From Nocardioidaceae bacterium (GTDB taxonomy: Bacteria; Actinomycetota; Actinomycetes; Propionibacteriales; Nocardioidaceae), in the NCBI GenBank assembly GCA_020438665.1, contig JAGQUE010000443.1, positions 1 through 7,168 of the forward strand: DNA of 7,168 nt. Direction: 5' to 3'. Made by a program: the position numbers and the translations under genes. This document shows positions 1 to 5,463 of this stretch, piece by piece. Numbering within the stretch: position 1 is the first letter of the stretch; each line of letters begins with the position of its first letter. The notes beneath the pieces were generated by a model. It saw only the letters and a list, made by a program, of their open reading frames with translations. It made no database searches and was not told the DNA's origin.

Positions 1-417
1 ACGACGTTGGAGGAGTCCTTCGCCGAGCACGAGCGGCTGCTCGGCTGGGAGAAGATGTTCCTCGACAAGCTCGGCCTCGCCTACCGCGTGATCGACGTGG
101 CTGCGGGCGACCTGGGCCTCTCGGCGCAGCGCAAGTTCGACTGTGAGGCGTGGATCCCGACCCAGGGCAAGTATCGCGAGCTCACCTCGACCTCCAACTG
201 CACCGACTTCCAGACCAGGCGACTGGACACCCGCGGCCGGTTCGAGGACGGGTCGACCGGGCCGATCGCGACGCTCAACGGGACGCTGTGCGCCATGACG
301 CGCACCATCGTGGCCATCCTGGAGACCCACCAGCAGGCCGACGGCTCGGTGCGCGTCCCCGAGGCGCTGCAGACGTGGATGGGCACCGATGTGTTGAGGC
401 CGCTCAGTGGCTCCTGA
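1..417 (+). CDS. serS: Seryl-tRNA synthetase, C-terminal part (5' end outside window)
   Basis: This is the last 138 codons of a class II aminoacyl-tRNA synthetase that charges tRNA-Ser (and tRNA-Sec where present) with serine in the cytoplasm. The frame is open from base 1 and ends at TGA 415-417; the N-terminal coiled-coil arm and motif 1 lie upstream of the window. Visible family signatures are FDCEAWIP, then [14 protein letters not shown] (about fragment residues 58-71, the serine-pocket stretch equivalent to REISSCSN in E. coli), then [11 protein letters not shown] (about 92-102), which is class II motif 3 with its conserved Arg, and [14 protein letters not shown] near the end. The C-terminus is short, as in other actinobacterial SerRS. 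The stop overlaps the next gene's GTG start by 11 bases, suggesting co-translation with the HAD phosphatases. Identification is firm; only completeness is unknown. Confidence 0.96.
   Translation, partial: TTLEESFAEHERLLGWEKMFLDKLGLAYRVIDVAAGDLGLSAQRKFDCEAWIPTQGKYRELTSTSNCTDFQTRRLDTRGRFEDGSTGPIATLNGTLCAMTRTIVAILETHQQADGSVRVPEALQTWMGTDVLRPLSGS
396..399 (+). promoter_or_regulatory. Shine-Dalgarno GAGG for the first HAD gene
   Basis: GAGG lies inside the serS reading frame, seven bases before the GTG at 407. It supports that GTG as the start and makes the 11-base overlap with serS a real coupling rather than an annotation artefact. Confidence 0.55.
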
Positions 418-1255
418 CCCCGCTGGCGCGGGGTGGCGACCCCAGGTCGTCGCACTCGACATCGACGGCACACTGCTGACCTGGGTCCCCGGCGCGGGGA
501 CCACCTATGAGGAGATCCCCCAGGCGGTGTACGACGCGGTGCACCGGGCTCGTGCGGCGGGGGCGCACATCGTGCTGGCCAGTGGCCGCTCGCCGCACGG
601 GATGACCCGGATCGCGGACCTGCTCGACCTCCCGAGGGACGACGACGACCCGCTCTGGATCGTCGCCTCCAACGGGGCCGTGGTGTTCCGCTACCCGCCC
701 GTCCACGTGGTCTACGAGGTCACCTTCGACGCGGCGCCGGCGGTCGCGGCGGTGCTGCAGGAGCACCCGGAGGCCCTCGTGGCCGTGGAGGAGCGCGGTG
801 TCGGCTATCGCGTCACCCGGCCCTTCCCGGACGGTGAGCTCAGCGGCGAGATGATCCTGACCGACGTCGCCGACCTGGTGGCCGAGCCGGTGAGCCGCGT
901 GATCATCCGCGACCCCAACGCCTCGGCCGACGACTTCGTGAGGCTCGCGGCGCGGCTGGGGCTCCACGGCACCGACTATGTCGTGGGCTGGACGGCGTGG
1001 CTGGACCTGTCGCCGGTGGGCGTCTCCAAGGCCTCCGGCCTGGAGCAGGTGACCGAGGCCCTCGGCCTGCTCCCCGCCGACGTGCTGGCGATCGGCGACG
1101 GGCGCAACGACCTGGAGATGCTGAGATGGGCGGGCCGGGGCGTCGCGATGGGGCAGGCGGTCGACGAGGTCAAGGCGGCCGCCGACCATGTCACCACCAG
1201 TGTCCAGGACGACGGGGCGGCGGTGGAGCTGGACCGCTGGTTCGGTGATGGCTGA
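407..1255 (+). CDS. Cof-type HAD-superfamily hydrolase (first of a tandem pair)
   Basis: A 282-residue cytoplasmic phosphatase of the haloacid dehalogenase superfamily, Cof/YidA-like class with a C2 cap. Motif I is DIDGTLL (residues 18-24; nucleophile D18 and acid/base D20). Motif II is the S-G-R at 59-61, motif III is K208 in GVSKASG, and motif IV is IGDGRND (229-235) with metal-binding D231 and D235. ASNGAVV near residue 88 is also typical of the Cof group. Residues from about 95 to 200 form the cap that sets substrate choice. The substrate is unknown; relatives act on sugar phosphates, flavin mononucleotide or similar phosphometabolites. The GTG at 407 is preceded by GAGG. The 3' end overlaps the next HAD gene by 8 bases. 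All catalytic residues are present, so it should be active. Confidence 0.9.
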   Translation: MAPDPAGAGWRPQVVALDIDGTLLTWVPGAGTTYEEIPQAVYDAVHRARAAGAHIVLASGRSPHGMTRIADLLDLPRDDDDPLWIVASNGAVVFRYPPVHVVYEVTFDAAPAVAAVLQEHPEALVAVEERGVGYRVTRPFPDGELSGEMILTDVADLVAEPVSRVIIRDPNASADDFVRLAARLGLHGTDYVVGWTAWLDLSPVGVSKASGLEQVTEALGLLPADVLAIGDGRNDLEMLRWAGRGVAMGQAVDEVKAAADHVTTSVQDDGAAVELDRWFGDG

Positions 1256-2048
1256 CCTGCCGCGCCTGGTCGCGACCGACCTCGACGGCACCCTGCTGGC
1301 GAGCGACGGGTCGGTGTCGGAGCGCACCCGTGACGTCCTCTCCGCGCTGGCGGCCCGGAGCGTCCGCGTCGTACTGGTGACCGCCCGCCCGCTGCGCTGG
1401 ATGACCAGGCTCTGGCCGCTCGTCGACCACCAGGGCCTGGCGATCCTCTCCAACGGCGCGGTCGTGTGGGACGTCGGCCGGCAGGCGCCCGTGCGCGTGG
1501 ACGGCATTGGCCCCGACCCGGGCCTCGGGATCACCGACCGGGTCCGTACGGCGGCCCCTGGGGTCAGCTTCGCCCTGGAGTTCCTCACCGGCCCGAGGGC
1601 GGAGGCGTCCTATGAGGCACACGCCGACGACCTCGGCCTGGTCGACTATGTCCGGGGAGACCTGGCGGACCTGTGGGACGGCCCGGCCCTCAAGATCCTC
1701 GCCCGGCTCGAGGACGGCGACCCCGCCGGGTTCCGCCGTGCGGTCTTCGACGCCGTCGGTACGGATGCGGTGCCGACGTGGACGATGGACGGGTTGATGG
1801 AGATCAGCGCGGTGGGCGTCACCAAGGCCGCTGCGCTCACCCGGTTCGCGGCCGACCTCGGCATCGAGGCGAGCGAGGTCGTCGCCTTCGGCGACATGCC
1901 CAACGACATCCCGATGCTCACCTGGGCCGGCCGGGGGTTCGCGGTGGGCAATGCCCACCCGAGCGTCCTCGCCTGCGCGGACGAGGTCACCCCGACCAAT
2001 GACGAGGACGGCGTGGCACACACGCTGGCGCGCCTGTTCGGCCTGTGA
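1248..2048 (+). CDS. Cof-type HAD-superfamily hydrolase (second of a tandem pair)
   Basis: A 266-residue paralogue of the preceding gene. Motif I is DLDGTLL (residues 11-17; D11 nucleophile, D13 acid/base). Motif II is the T-A-R at 45-47, motif III is K193 in GVTKAAA, and motif IV is FGDMPND (214-220) with D216 and D220. The SNGAVV stretch (68-73) and the C-terminal WAGRGFAVGN match positions in the first copy, so the pair probably arose by duplication. The frame stays open upstream, but ATG 1248 is chosen because it gives [15 protein letters not shown], the usual family N-terminus, and overlaps the previous stop by only 8 bases, which suggests translational coupling. The reaction is hydrolysis of a phosphomonoester; the substrate cannot be read from sequence. 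The cap (roughly 75-185) differs from that of the first copy, so the two may have different substrates. Confidence 0.9.
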   Translation: MADLPRLVATDLDGTLLASDGSVSERTRDVLSALAARSVRVVLVTARPLRWMTRLWPLVDHQGLAILSNGAVVWDVGRQAPVRVDGIGPDPGLGITDRVRTAAPGVSFALEFLTGPRAEASYEAHADDLGLVDYVRGDLADLWDGPALKILARLEDGDPAGFRRAVFDAVGTDAVPTWTMDGLMEISAVGVTKAAALTRFAADLGIEASEVVAFGDMPNDIPMLTWAGRGFAVGNAHPSVLACADEVTPTNDEDGVAHTLARLFGL

Positions 2049-2050
2049 TG

Positions 2051-2078
2051 GTGACCGCGACCGGCGGACCCGTAGGGT
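2051..2078 (+). promoter_or_regulatory. Predicted leaderless promoter for the secreted TIMP-like protein
   Basis: GTGACC (2051-2056) resembles a TTGACN -35 box. It is followed after 16 bases by TAGGGT (2073-2078), which fits the actinobacterial TANNNT -10. The GTG start at 2086 is seven bases beyond the -10, about where transcription would begin, so the mRNA may lack a leader. The AGGG inside the -10 box could alternatively act as a Shine-Dalgarno sequence on a longer transcript. Confidence 0.5.
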
Positions 2079-2085
2079 GTCTGTC

Positions 2086-2736
2086 GTGCTGACCGTGATA
2101 GGGCGACTGGGGCGAGCGCTTCCGGCGCTGGCCCTGCTCGGCCTCGCCCCGGTGCTGGTCGCGACGCCGGCGACGGCCCACCCGCTTGCCTCGGCCACGG
2201 TTGCCGCACCCGCGCGCTGCACGTGCCCCGAAGGCCGCACCCCGGCCAAGCTGGCCAAGCAGGCCGATGCGGTGTTCACGGCGTCGGTGGTCTCGTCGAC
2301 GACCGACCTCGTCGGCACCGGCAACAAGCAGCGCACGATCCGCAGCTATACCGCCGAGGTCGACCGCAGCTATCAGGGCTCGGTCACTGCGGTGCGCGTG
2401 CTCATCACCTCCGACCAGTCGCAGGCTTGCGGGTTCGGCAAGATCCCCACCAAGACGCCGTGGCTCTTCTTCGTCAGCGGTCGCGGCGCCAAGTTCAACG
2501 GCAACGTCTGCGGCGGCGGTATGCGTGCCACGGTCAAGGATGTCGCCAAGGTCGAGCGGCTGCTCGGTCAGGGCACTCCCCTCCAGCCGACACAGCCGCC
2601 GCGCGAGCCCCTGCACTACGACGCCCAGGACGTCGCCAGCGCCGTACCCCTCGGCCGGCTGGTCGCGCCGGGCGCCGCTGTCACCCTGATCGGACTGCTG
2701 GGCCTGGTGCTCTTCCGCCGCCGTACGCCGCGCTGA
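2086..2736 (+). CDS. Secreted, membrane-anchored protein with TIMP/netrin-like cysteine pattern
   Basis: A 216-residue exported protein. Residues 1-31 form a signal peptide: R7 and R10, a hydrophobic core at about 11-26, and a likely cleavage site after ATA at 29-31. The mature part has a C-x-C pair (C45, C47), then A-D-A-V-F at 60-64, a beta-rich stretch with YTAEVDRSYQGSV (88-100), then C115-G116, a WLFFVSG strand (126-132), and C142. This order (CxC, 'AD.VF', 'Y...V...Y.G', 'ACG', 'FF.SG', Cys) recalls tissue-inhibitor-of-metalloproteinase/NTR-like domains; the assignment is by eye. A proline-rich linker (about 164-175) leads to one transmembrane helix (192-210) and the basic tail RRRTPR, with no LPXTG motif. 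GTG 2086 is preferred over GTG 2077 and 2095 because of the -10/Shine-Dalgarno spacing. Function is unknown; it may bind or inhibit a surface protease. Confidence 0.72.
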   Translation: MLTVIGRLGRALPALALLGLAPVLVATPATAHPLASATVAAPARCTCPEGRTPAKLAKQADAVFTASVVSSTTDLVGTGNKQRTIRSYTAEVDRSYQGSVTAVRVLITSDQSQACGFGKIPTKTPWLFFVSGRGAKFNGNVCGGGMRATVKDVAKVERLLGQGTPLQPTQPPREPLHYDAQDVASAVPLGRLVAPGAAVTLIGLLGLVLFRRRTPR

Positions 2737-2742
2737 CGCAGT

Positions 2743-2763
2743 GCCGCGCTGGCGCCGCGCGGC
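2743..2763. terminator. GC-rich hairpin between convergent genes
   Basis: GCCGCGC (2743-2749) and its reverse complement GCGCGGC (2757-2763) form a perfect 7-bp stem around a 7-base loop. It sits in the 42-base gap between two converging stop codons, where a bidirectional terminator would be expected. No T-run follows on either strand, so it would be a non-canonical or weak terminator. In DNA this rich in G and C, chance hairpins are common. Confidence 0.35.
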
Positions 2764-2778
2764 TGTCGGAGACCGACC

Positions 2779-3396
2779 TCAGAGGTACATGCCCCCGGAG
2801 CCCTGGTTGTGCGCCGGCTGCGCCTCCTGACCCGCGCCGGGGCCGTCAGCCTGGCCCATGACGATGCCGGGCGGCAACGCGCGCCGCATCTGCTCGAGCT
2901 GGGCACGCGCCGCGACCTGCTGGGCATAGATGGCGGTCTGGATGCCGTGGAAGAGCCCCTCCAGCCACCCGACGAGCTGGGCCTGAGCGATGCGCAGCTC
3001 ACCCTCGCTGGGTGTGCCTTCCTCGGTGAAGGGCAGCGAGAGCCGCTCGAGCTCCTCGACCAGCTCGGGGGCGAGGCCCGACTCGAGCTCCTTGATCGAG
3101 GCGGTGTGGATGTCCTTGAGGCGGTTGCGGCTGGCCTCGTCGAGCGGCGCTGCCTTCACCTCGTCGAGGAGCTGGCGGATCATGCTGCCGATCCGCATCA
3201 CCTTGGCGGGCTGCTCGACCAGGTCGGTGATGTGGCGGGCCTCGTCGTCGGCGGGGTCGTCGTCCTCCGGTGCGGCCTGGCGCAGCATCGACGCGGGGAT
3301 CGTGCCGACGGGCTGGCCGTCGGGGCCGACGACGACGACCTGCTCGGCGTCGAGGCTGTCGGTGTCCGTGGCCTGGGCTGCGTCCTGCTCGGTCAT
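2779..3396 (-). CDS. bpa: Bacterial proteasome activator Bpa/PafE (DUF2587 family)
   Basis: A 205-residue, ATP-independent activator that in Mycobacterium forms a dodecameric ring docking on the 20S core proteasome and admits unfolded proteins without pupylation. The N-terminal 55 residues are acidic and probably disordered (EDDDPADDEA at 44-53). The conserved helical core spans about 56-178: RHITDLVEQPAKVMRIGSMI begins it, and LVGWLEGLFHGIQTAIYAQQ (141-160) is a hallmark of the family. A flexible Gly/Gln-rich linker leads to the C-terminal GGMYL (201-205). Its last three residues, Met-Tyr-Leu, form a HbYX-type proteasome-docking motif, comparable to GQYL in M. tuberculosis. The start is ATG at 3396; the longer open frame upstream overlaps the quinone reductase gene and is rejected. 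It lies 52 bases downstream of that gene and probably has its own leaderless promoter. It implies that this organism carries a 20S proteasome elsewhere. Confidence 0.93.
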   Translation of the reverse strand: MTEQDAAQATDTDSLDAEQVVVVGPDGQPVGTIPASMLRQAAPEDDDPADDEARHITDLVEQPAKVMRIGSMIRQLLDEVKAAPLDEASRNRLKDIHTASIKELESGLAPELVEELERLSLPFTEEGTPSEGELRIAQAQLVGWLEGLFHGIQTAIYAQQVAARAQLEQMRRALPPGIVMGQADGPGAGQEAQPAHNQGSGGMYL

Positions 3397-3402
3397 GGCT
3401 TC

Positions 3403-3408
3403 ATCGTA
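3403..3408 (-). promoter_or_regulatory. Predicted -10 box (TACGAT) for bpa
   Basis: Read on the minus strand, TACGAT fits TANNNT and ends six bases before the bpa ATG, the spacing expected of a leaderless transcript. No good Shine-Dalgarno sequence lies between. I see no convincing -35 box upstream. It would let bpa be expressed independently of the upstream quinone reductase gene. Confidence 0.4.
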
Positions 3409-3434
3409 GTCAGCGGGCCCGAGCGGCGACCTGC

Positions 3435-3447
3435 CCCCGTCGCGGGG
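3435..3447 (-). terminator. Short GC hairpin after the quinone reductase stop
   Basis: CCCCG (3435-3439) pairs with CGGGG (3443-3447) around a TCG loop, starting two bases beyond the stop of the quinone reductase gene in its direction of transcription. The stem is only 5 bp with no T-run, so it may only attenuate read-through into bpa, or be chance. Confidence 0.22.
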
Positions 3448-3448
3448 C

Positions 3449-4426
3449 TCACGCGGTGAGCAGGATCTTGCCGAGGTGGCCTCCCGCCTCGAGGGCCTCG
3501 TGGGCGCGGCGTACGTCGTCGAGCGGGAACGTCGCGTGGACCAGCGGGCGCACGGTGCCGTCGGCCACGAGTGGCCACACGTGCTCCGCGACGCCGGCGC
3601 AGATGGCGGCCTTCTCCGCCACGGGCCGCGAGCGCAGCGAGGTGGCGATGACGGCGCCGCGCTTGGCCAGCAGCGCTCCGAGGTCGAGCTCGGCCTTGGC
3701 CCCGCCCTGGAGACCGATGACGACCAGCCGACCACCCGTGGCGAGGGCGGCCACGTTGCGGGCGAGATACTTCGCGCCTATGTTGTCGAGGATGACGTCG
3801 GCACCGTGGCCGTCGGTGGCCTCGCGCACCACCTCGACGAAGTCCTGGTCGCGGTAGTCGATGGCCACGTCGGCGCCGAGCTCCTGGCAGGCGGCGCGGT
3901 TGGCGGCCGACCCGGCCGTGGTGAGCACCCGGGCACCTAGCGCGTGGGCGAGCTGGATGGCGAACGTGCCGATGCCGCCGGACCCGCCGTGGACCAGGAA
4001 GGTCTCGCCGGGCTGGAGGTTGGCGACGAGGAAGACGTTGGACCAGACGGTGGCGGCGACCTCGGGCAGCGCGGCCGCGGTCGTCAGGTCGACGCCGTCG
4101 GGAACCGGCATGAGCTGGCCCGCGGGCACGACCACATGGCTGGCATAGCCCCCTCCGGCGAGCAAGGCGCAGGCCGGGTCACCGGGTCGCCACCCGTCGA
4201 CGCCCTCGCCGACGGCGCGCACGGTCCCGCTGCACTCGAGTCCGAGCACGTCGGACTCCCCGGGCGGCGGGGGATAGAAGCCCTGTCGCTGGAGCAGATC
4301 GGCCCGGTTGAGGCCGCTGGCGACGACGTCGAGCACCACCTGCCCGGGGCCGGGCTCGGGATCGGGCAGGTCGACGACCTCGAGGGCTTCGATCCCGCCG
4401 GGACGCGGGGCGACGACGGCGCGCAT
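3449..4426 (-). CDS. NAD(P)H quinone oxidoreductase, PIG3-like (zinc-free MDR family)
   Basis: A 325-residue cytoplasmic enzyme of the medium-chain dehydrogenase/reductase superfamily, quinone oxidoreductase branch. Members use NADPH to reduce quinones or related electrophiles. The N-terminal GroES-like domain covers about 1-125, with ASGLNRADLLQRQGFYPPPP (36-55), a signature of the PIG3 group. The Rossmann domain follows, with the cofactor loop VHGGSGGIGTFAIQLA (145-160) and ELGADVAIDY (182-191). The C-terminus HLGKILLTA is also typical. The Cys/His zinc ligands of alcohol dehydrogenases are absent, as expected for this branch. Length matches the family. The ATG at 4426 lies six bases after the stop of the DUF6457-like gene, so the two are almost certainly cotranscribed. 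The natural substrate is not evident; stress or xenobiotic detoxification is a reasonable inference. Confidence 0.93.
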   Translation of the reverse strand: MRAVVAPRPGGIEALEVVDLPDPEPGPGQVVLDVVASGLNRADLLQRQGFYPPPPGESDVLGLECSGTVRAVGEGVDGWRPGDPACALLAGGGYASHVVVPAGQLMPVPDGVDLTTAAALPEVAATVWSNVFLVANLQPGETFLVHGGSGGIGTFAIQLAHALGARVLTTAGSAANRAACQELGADVAIDYRDQDFVEVVREATDGHGADVILDNIGAKYLARNVAALATGGRLVVIGLQGGAKAELDLGALLAKRGAVIATSLRSRPVAEKAAICAGVAEHVWPLVADGTVRPLVHATFPLDDVRRAHEALEAGGHLGKILLTA

Positions 4427-4432
4427 GGGGTC

Positions 4433-4756
4433 TCAGTCGTCGAAGGACTCGCCGGTGTGGTCCACGACGCTGTCGTCGGGGACGTCGTCGTCGACATCGT
4501 CGGGGTCAGGGGTCCCTGCTGGCCGGTCCCACCCCTCGGCCAGGGCCTGGACCCGGCCGGCCAGCTTCTCGACGGCGTCGAGATCGGCGTCCGCGGCGCC
4601 GGCGGCATAGCCCAGCAGGAAGGTGCTGATGGGCGCCGCCGGCCGTGCCACGTTGTGCGCTGCCGTGCTGGCCAGGTCGAGGAGGAGCCCTTCGTCGACC
4701 TCGATGTCGAGGTCGAGCACGTCGCACAGCTCATCGATCCAGTCGTGGAGATTCAC
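4433..4756 (-). CDS. Small DUF6457-like protein, probable partner of MobA
   Basis: A 107-residue acidic cytoplasmic protein. The conserved core is at the front: NLHDWIDELCDVL (2-14), then LLLDLASTAAHNVARPAAPI (24-43) and STFLLGYAAG (44-53), a pattern I recall as DUF6457. The last 30 residues are dominated by Asp and are probably disordered. No catalytic motif is visible. As I recall, members of this family occur beside, or fused to the C-terminus of, MobA-like transferases in actinobacteria, and here it directly follows such a gene (80 bases downstream). GTG 4756 is chosen because it gives a protein starting MNLHDW, with a -10-like hexamer seven bases upstream. ATG 4762 would add two residues and is nearly as likely. 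A TTG at 4792 is unlikely. It is followed after six bases by the quinone reductase gene. Confidence 0.78.
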   Translation of the reverse strand: MNLHDWIDELCDVLDLDIEVDEGLLLDLASTAAHNVARPAAPISTFLLGYAAGAADADLDAVEKLAGRVQALAEGWDRPAGTPDPDDVDDDVPDDSVVDHTGESFDD

Positions 4757-4763
4757 GAGCATC

Positions 4764-4792
4764 AGATTCGTTGATCGGTCCCCGACCCGCAA
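4764..4792 (-). promoter_or_regulatory. Possible promoter for the DUF6457-quinone reductase pair
   Basis: On the minus strand TTGCGG (4792-4787) resembles a -35 box, and after 17 bases GAATCT (4769-4764) matches the A and final T of TANNNT. GTG 4756 follows after seven bases. Each box has mismatches. A cleaner -35-like TTGACG at 4817-4812 has no matching -10 at the right distance. Confidence 0.28.
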
Positions 4793-4797
4793 GACCC

Positions 4798-4810
4798 GAC
4801 GCGCCGCGTC
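4798..4810 (-). terminator. Small palindrome downstream of mobA
   Basis: GACGC and GCGTC form a 5-bp stem around a 3-base loop, about 27 bases after the mobA stop in its direction of transcription. There is no T-run. It could mark a partial end of the mobA transcript, but a stem this short is weak evidence. Confidence 0.18.
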
Positions 4811-4836
4811 CCGTCAAAGGCTGCGCAACGATCGGG

Positions 4837-5418
4837 TCACAGCCCCCGCTGCTGGTCGGGTCGCGAGCGGTCCAGGTCGGTCCAGGTGTCGACGTCGTGA
4901 CCCTCGTCCTGGACCGCCCGGACCTCGGCGAGCGCCAGGCCGGACAACAACCCCCGCCACGGCCGGCCGTGTCCGCCGTCGGTCGGCGCGACGGCATCGA
5001 GGCGGGCCACGTCGAGGGCGGCCGCCAGGTGGCGGCGGCCGGTGTCGTCGACCAGGACCGCACCGTCGTGGCCGCCCGCCGCCGAGACGAGGCGCGCCAC
5101 GGTGTCGTGGGTCACCAACGGCATGTCGACGGCGACCACGACCAGCAGCCCTGTCCGTGGCTCCAGCGAACGCCGGGCTGCGAGCAGCCCGGCCACGGGG
5201 CCGCCGCCGGGTGGCTGCTCGCGCGCGAAACTGACCGGGCGGGAGGTCGGCACGACCGGACCGGCGACGACGACCTCGTCGGCATCGGCGACGGCATCCA
5301 GGACGCGGTCGAGCAGCGCCCGGCCCTCCCACTCCAGCGAGCCCTTGTCGACTCCGCCCAGCCGCTCGGCGGTGCCGCCGGACAGCACCACGGCGGCGAA
5401 CCTGCTCGTCCCACCCAT
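4837..5418 (-). CDS. mobA: MobA-like nucleotidyltransferase (molybdenum cofactor guanylyltransferase family)
   Basis: A 193-residue cytoplasmic enzyme of the MobA/NTP-transferase fold. MobA joins GMP from GTP to molybdopterin to make the MGD form of the molybdenum cofactor. Residues 9-25 carry the nucleotide-binding loop VVLSGGTAERLGGVDKG, equivalent to LAGG.S.RMG.DK, with K25 conserved. GGGPVAGL (71-78) is the guanine/ribose loop, and AVDMPLV (96-102) holds the metal-binding Asp of the DMP motif. The C-terminal DVDTWTDLDR (175-184) corresponds to the family's 'D.NTPEDL' end. ATG 5418 is fixed by a strong GGGAGGA seven bases upstream; the much longer open frame upstream runs antisense through the nitrilase gene. 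It is divergent from that gene with 45 bases between. No other Moco genes are in view, so activity on another nucleotide substrate cannot be excluded. Confidence 0.82.
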   Translation of the reverse strand: MGGTSRFAAVVLSGGTAERLGGVDKGSLEWEGRALLDRVLDAVADADEVVVAGPVVPTSRPVSFAREQPPGGGPVAGLLAARRSLEPRTGLLVVVAVDMPLVTHDTVARLVSAAGGHDGAVLVDDTGRRHLAAALDVARLDAVAPTDGGHGRPWRGLLSGLALAEVRAVQDEGHDVDTWTDLDRSRPDQQRGL

Positions 5419-5425
5419 CGCGGCA

Positions 5426-5432
5426 TCCTCCC
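5426..5432 (-). promoter_or_regulatory. Strong Shine-Dalgarno (GGGAGGA) for mobA
   Basis: On the minus strand GGGAGGA sits seven bases before ATG 5418 and is the best ribosome binding site in the window. It settles the mobA start and shows that this transcript has a leader, unlike several neighbours. The promoter must therefore lie at or beyond the start of the divergent nitrilase gene. Confidence 0.75.
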
Positions 5433-5451
5433 ATCCGTCGCGGCAGGGTGG

Positions 5452-5457
5452 CAGGCT
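5452..5457 (+). promoter_or_regulatory. Possible -10 box (CAGGCT) for the nitrilase gene
   Basis: CAGGCT matches TANNNT except at the first base and ends six bases before GTG 5464, again a leaderless spacing. GCAGG (5451-5455) could instead serve as a Shine-Dalgarno sequence eight bases from the start. The sequence does not decide between them. Confidence 0.28.
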
Positions 5458-5463
5458 GGACCG

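Noticed and set aside
404..1588. A 394-codon minus-strand open frame opposite the HAD genes
   Set aside because: It is antisense to two genes with complete catalytic motifs, is Arg/His/Pro-rich low-complexity in composition, and has no family signature. Long antisense frames are expected at this GC content.
2048..2092. A 14-codon frame MVTATGGPVGCLSC, overlapping the HAD stop and the next GTG start
   Set aside because: Its ATG overlaps the HAD stop as TGATG, and it ends just after the next gene's start, so a leader peptide was considered. It is too short, has no ribosome site of its own, and would conflict with the better-supported leaderless promoter.
2188..2228. Lipoprotein signal around the first cysteines of the secreted protein
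   Set aside because: The residues before C45 (VAAPAR) do not form a lipobox, and the hydrophobic core ends about 19 residues earlier; a type I signal peptide fits better.
1191..2336. A 381-codon minus-strand open frame
   Set aside because: It spans the second HAD gene and the start of the secreted protein on the opposite strand, with shadow-like composition and no start context.
4784..4798. Direct GACCCG repeats with a matching CGGGTC near the mobA stop, considered as an operator or terminator
   Set aside because: Six-base GC repeats are expected by chance here, and pairing would need a 34-base loop.
4645..5463. Upstream extension of the nitrilase frame to 528 codons
   Set aside because: The extension is antisense to mobA, low in complexity, and precedes the normal nitrilase N-terminus at GTG 5464.
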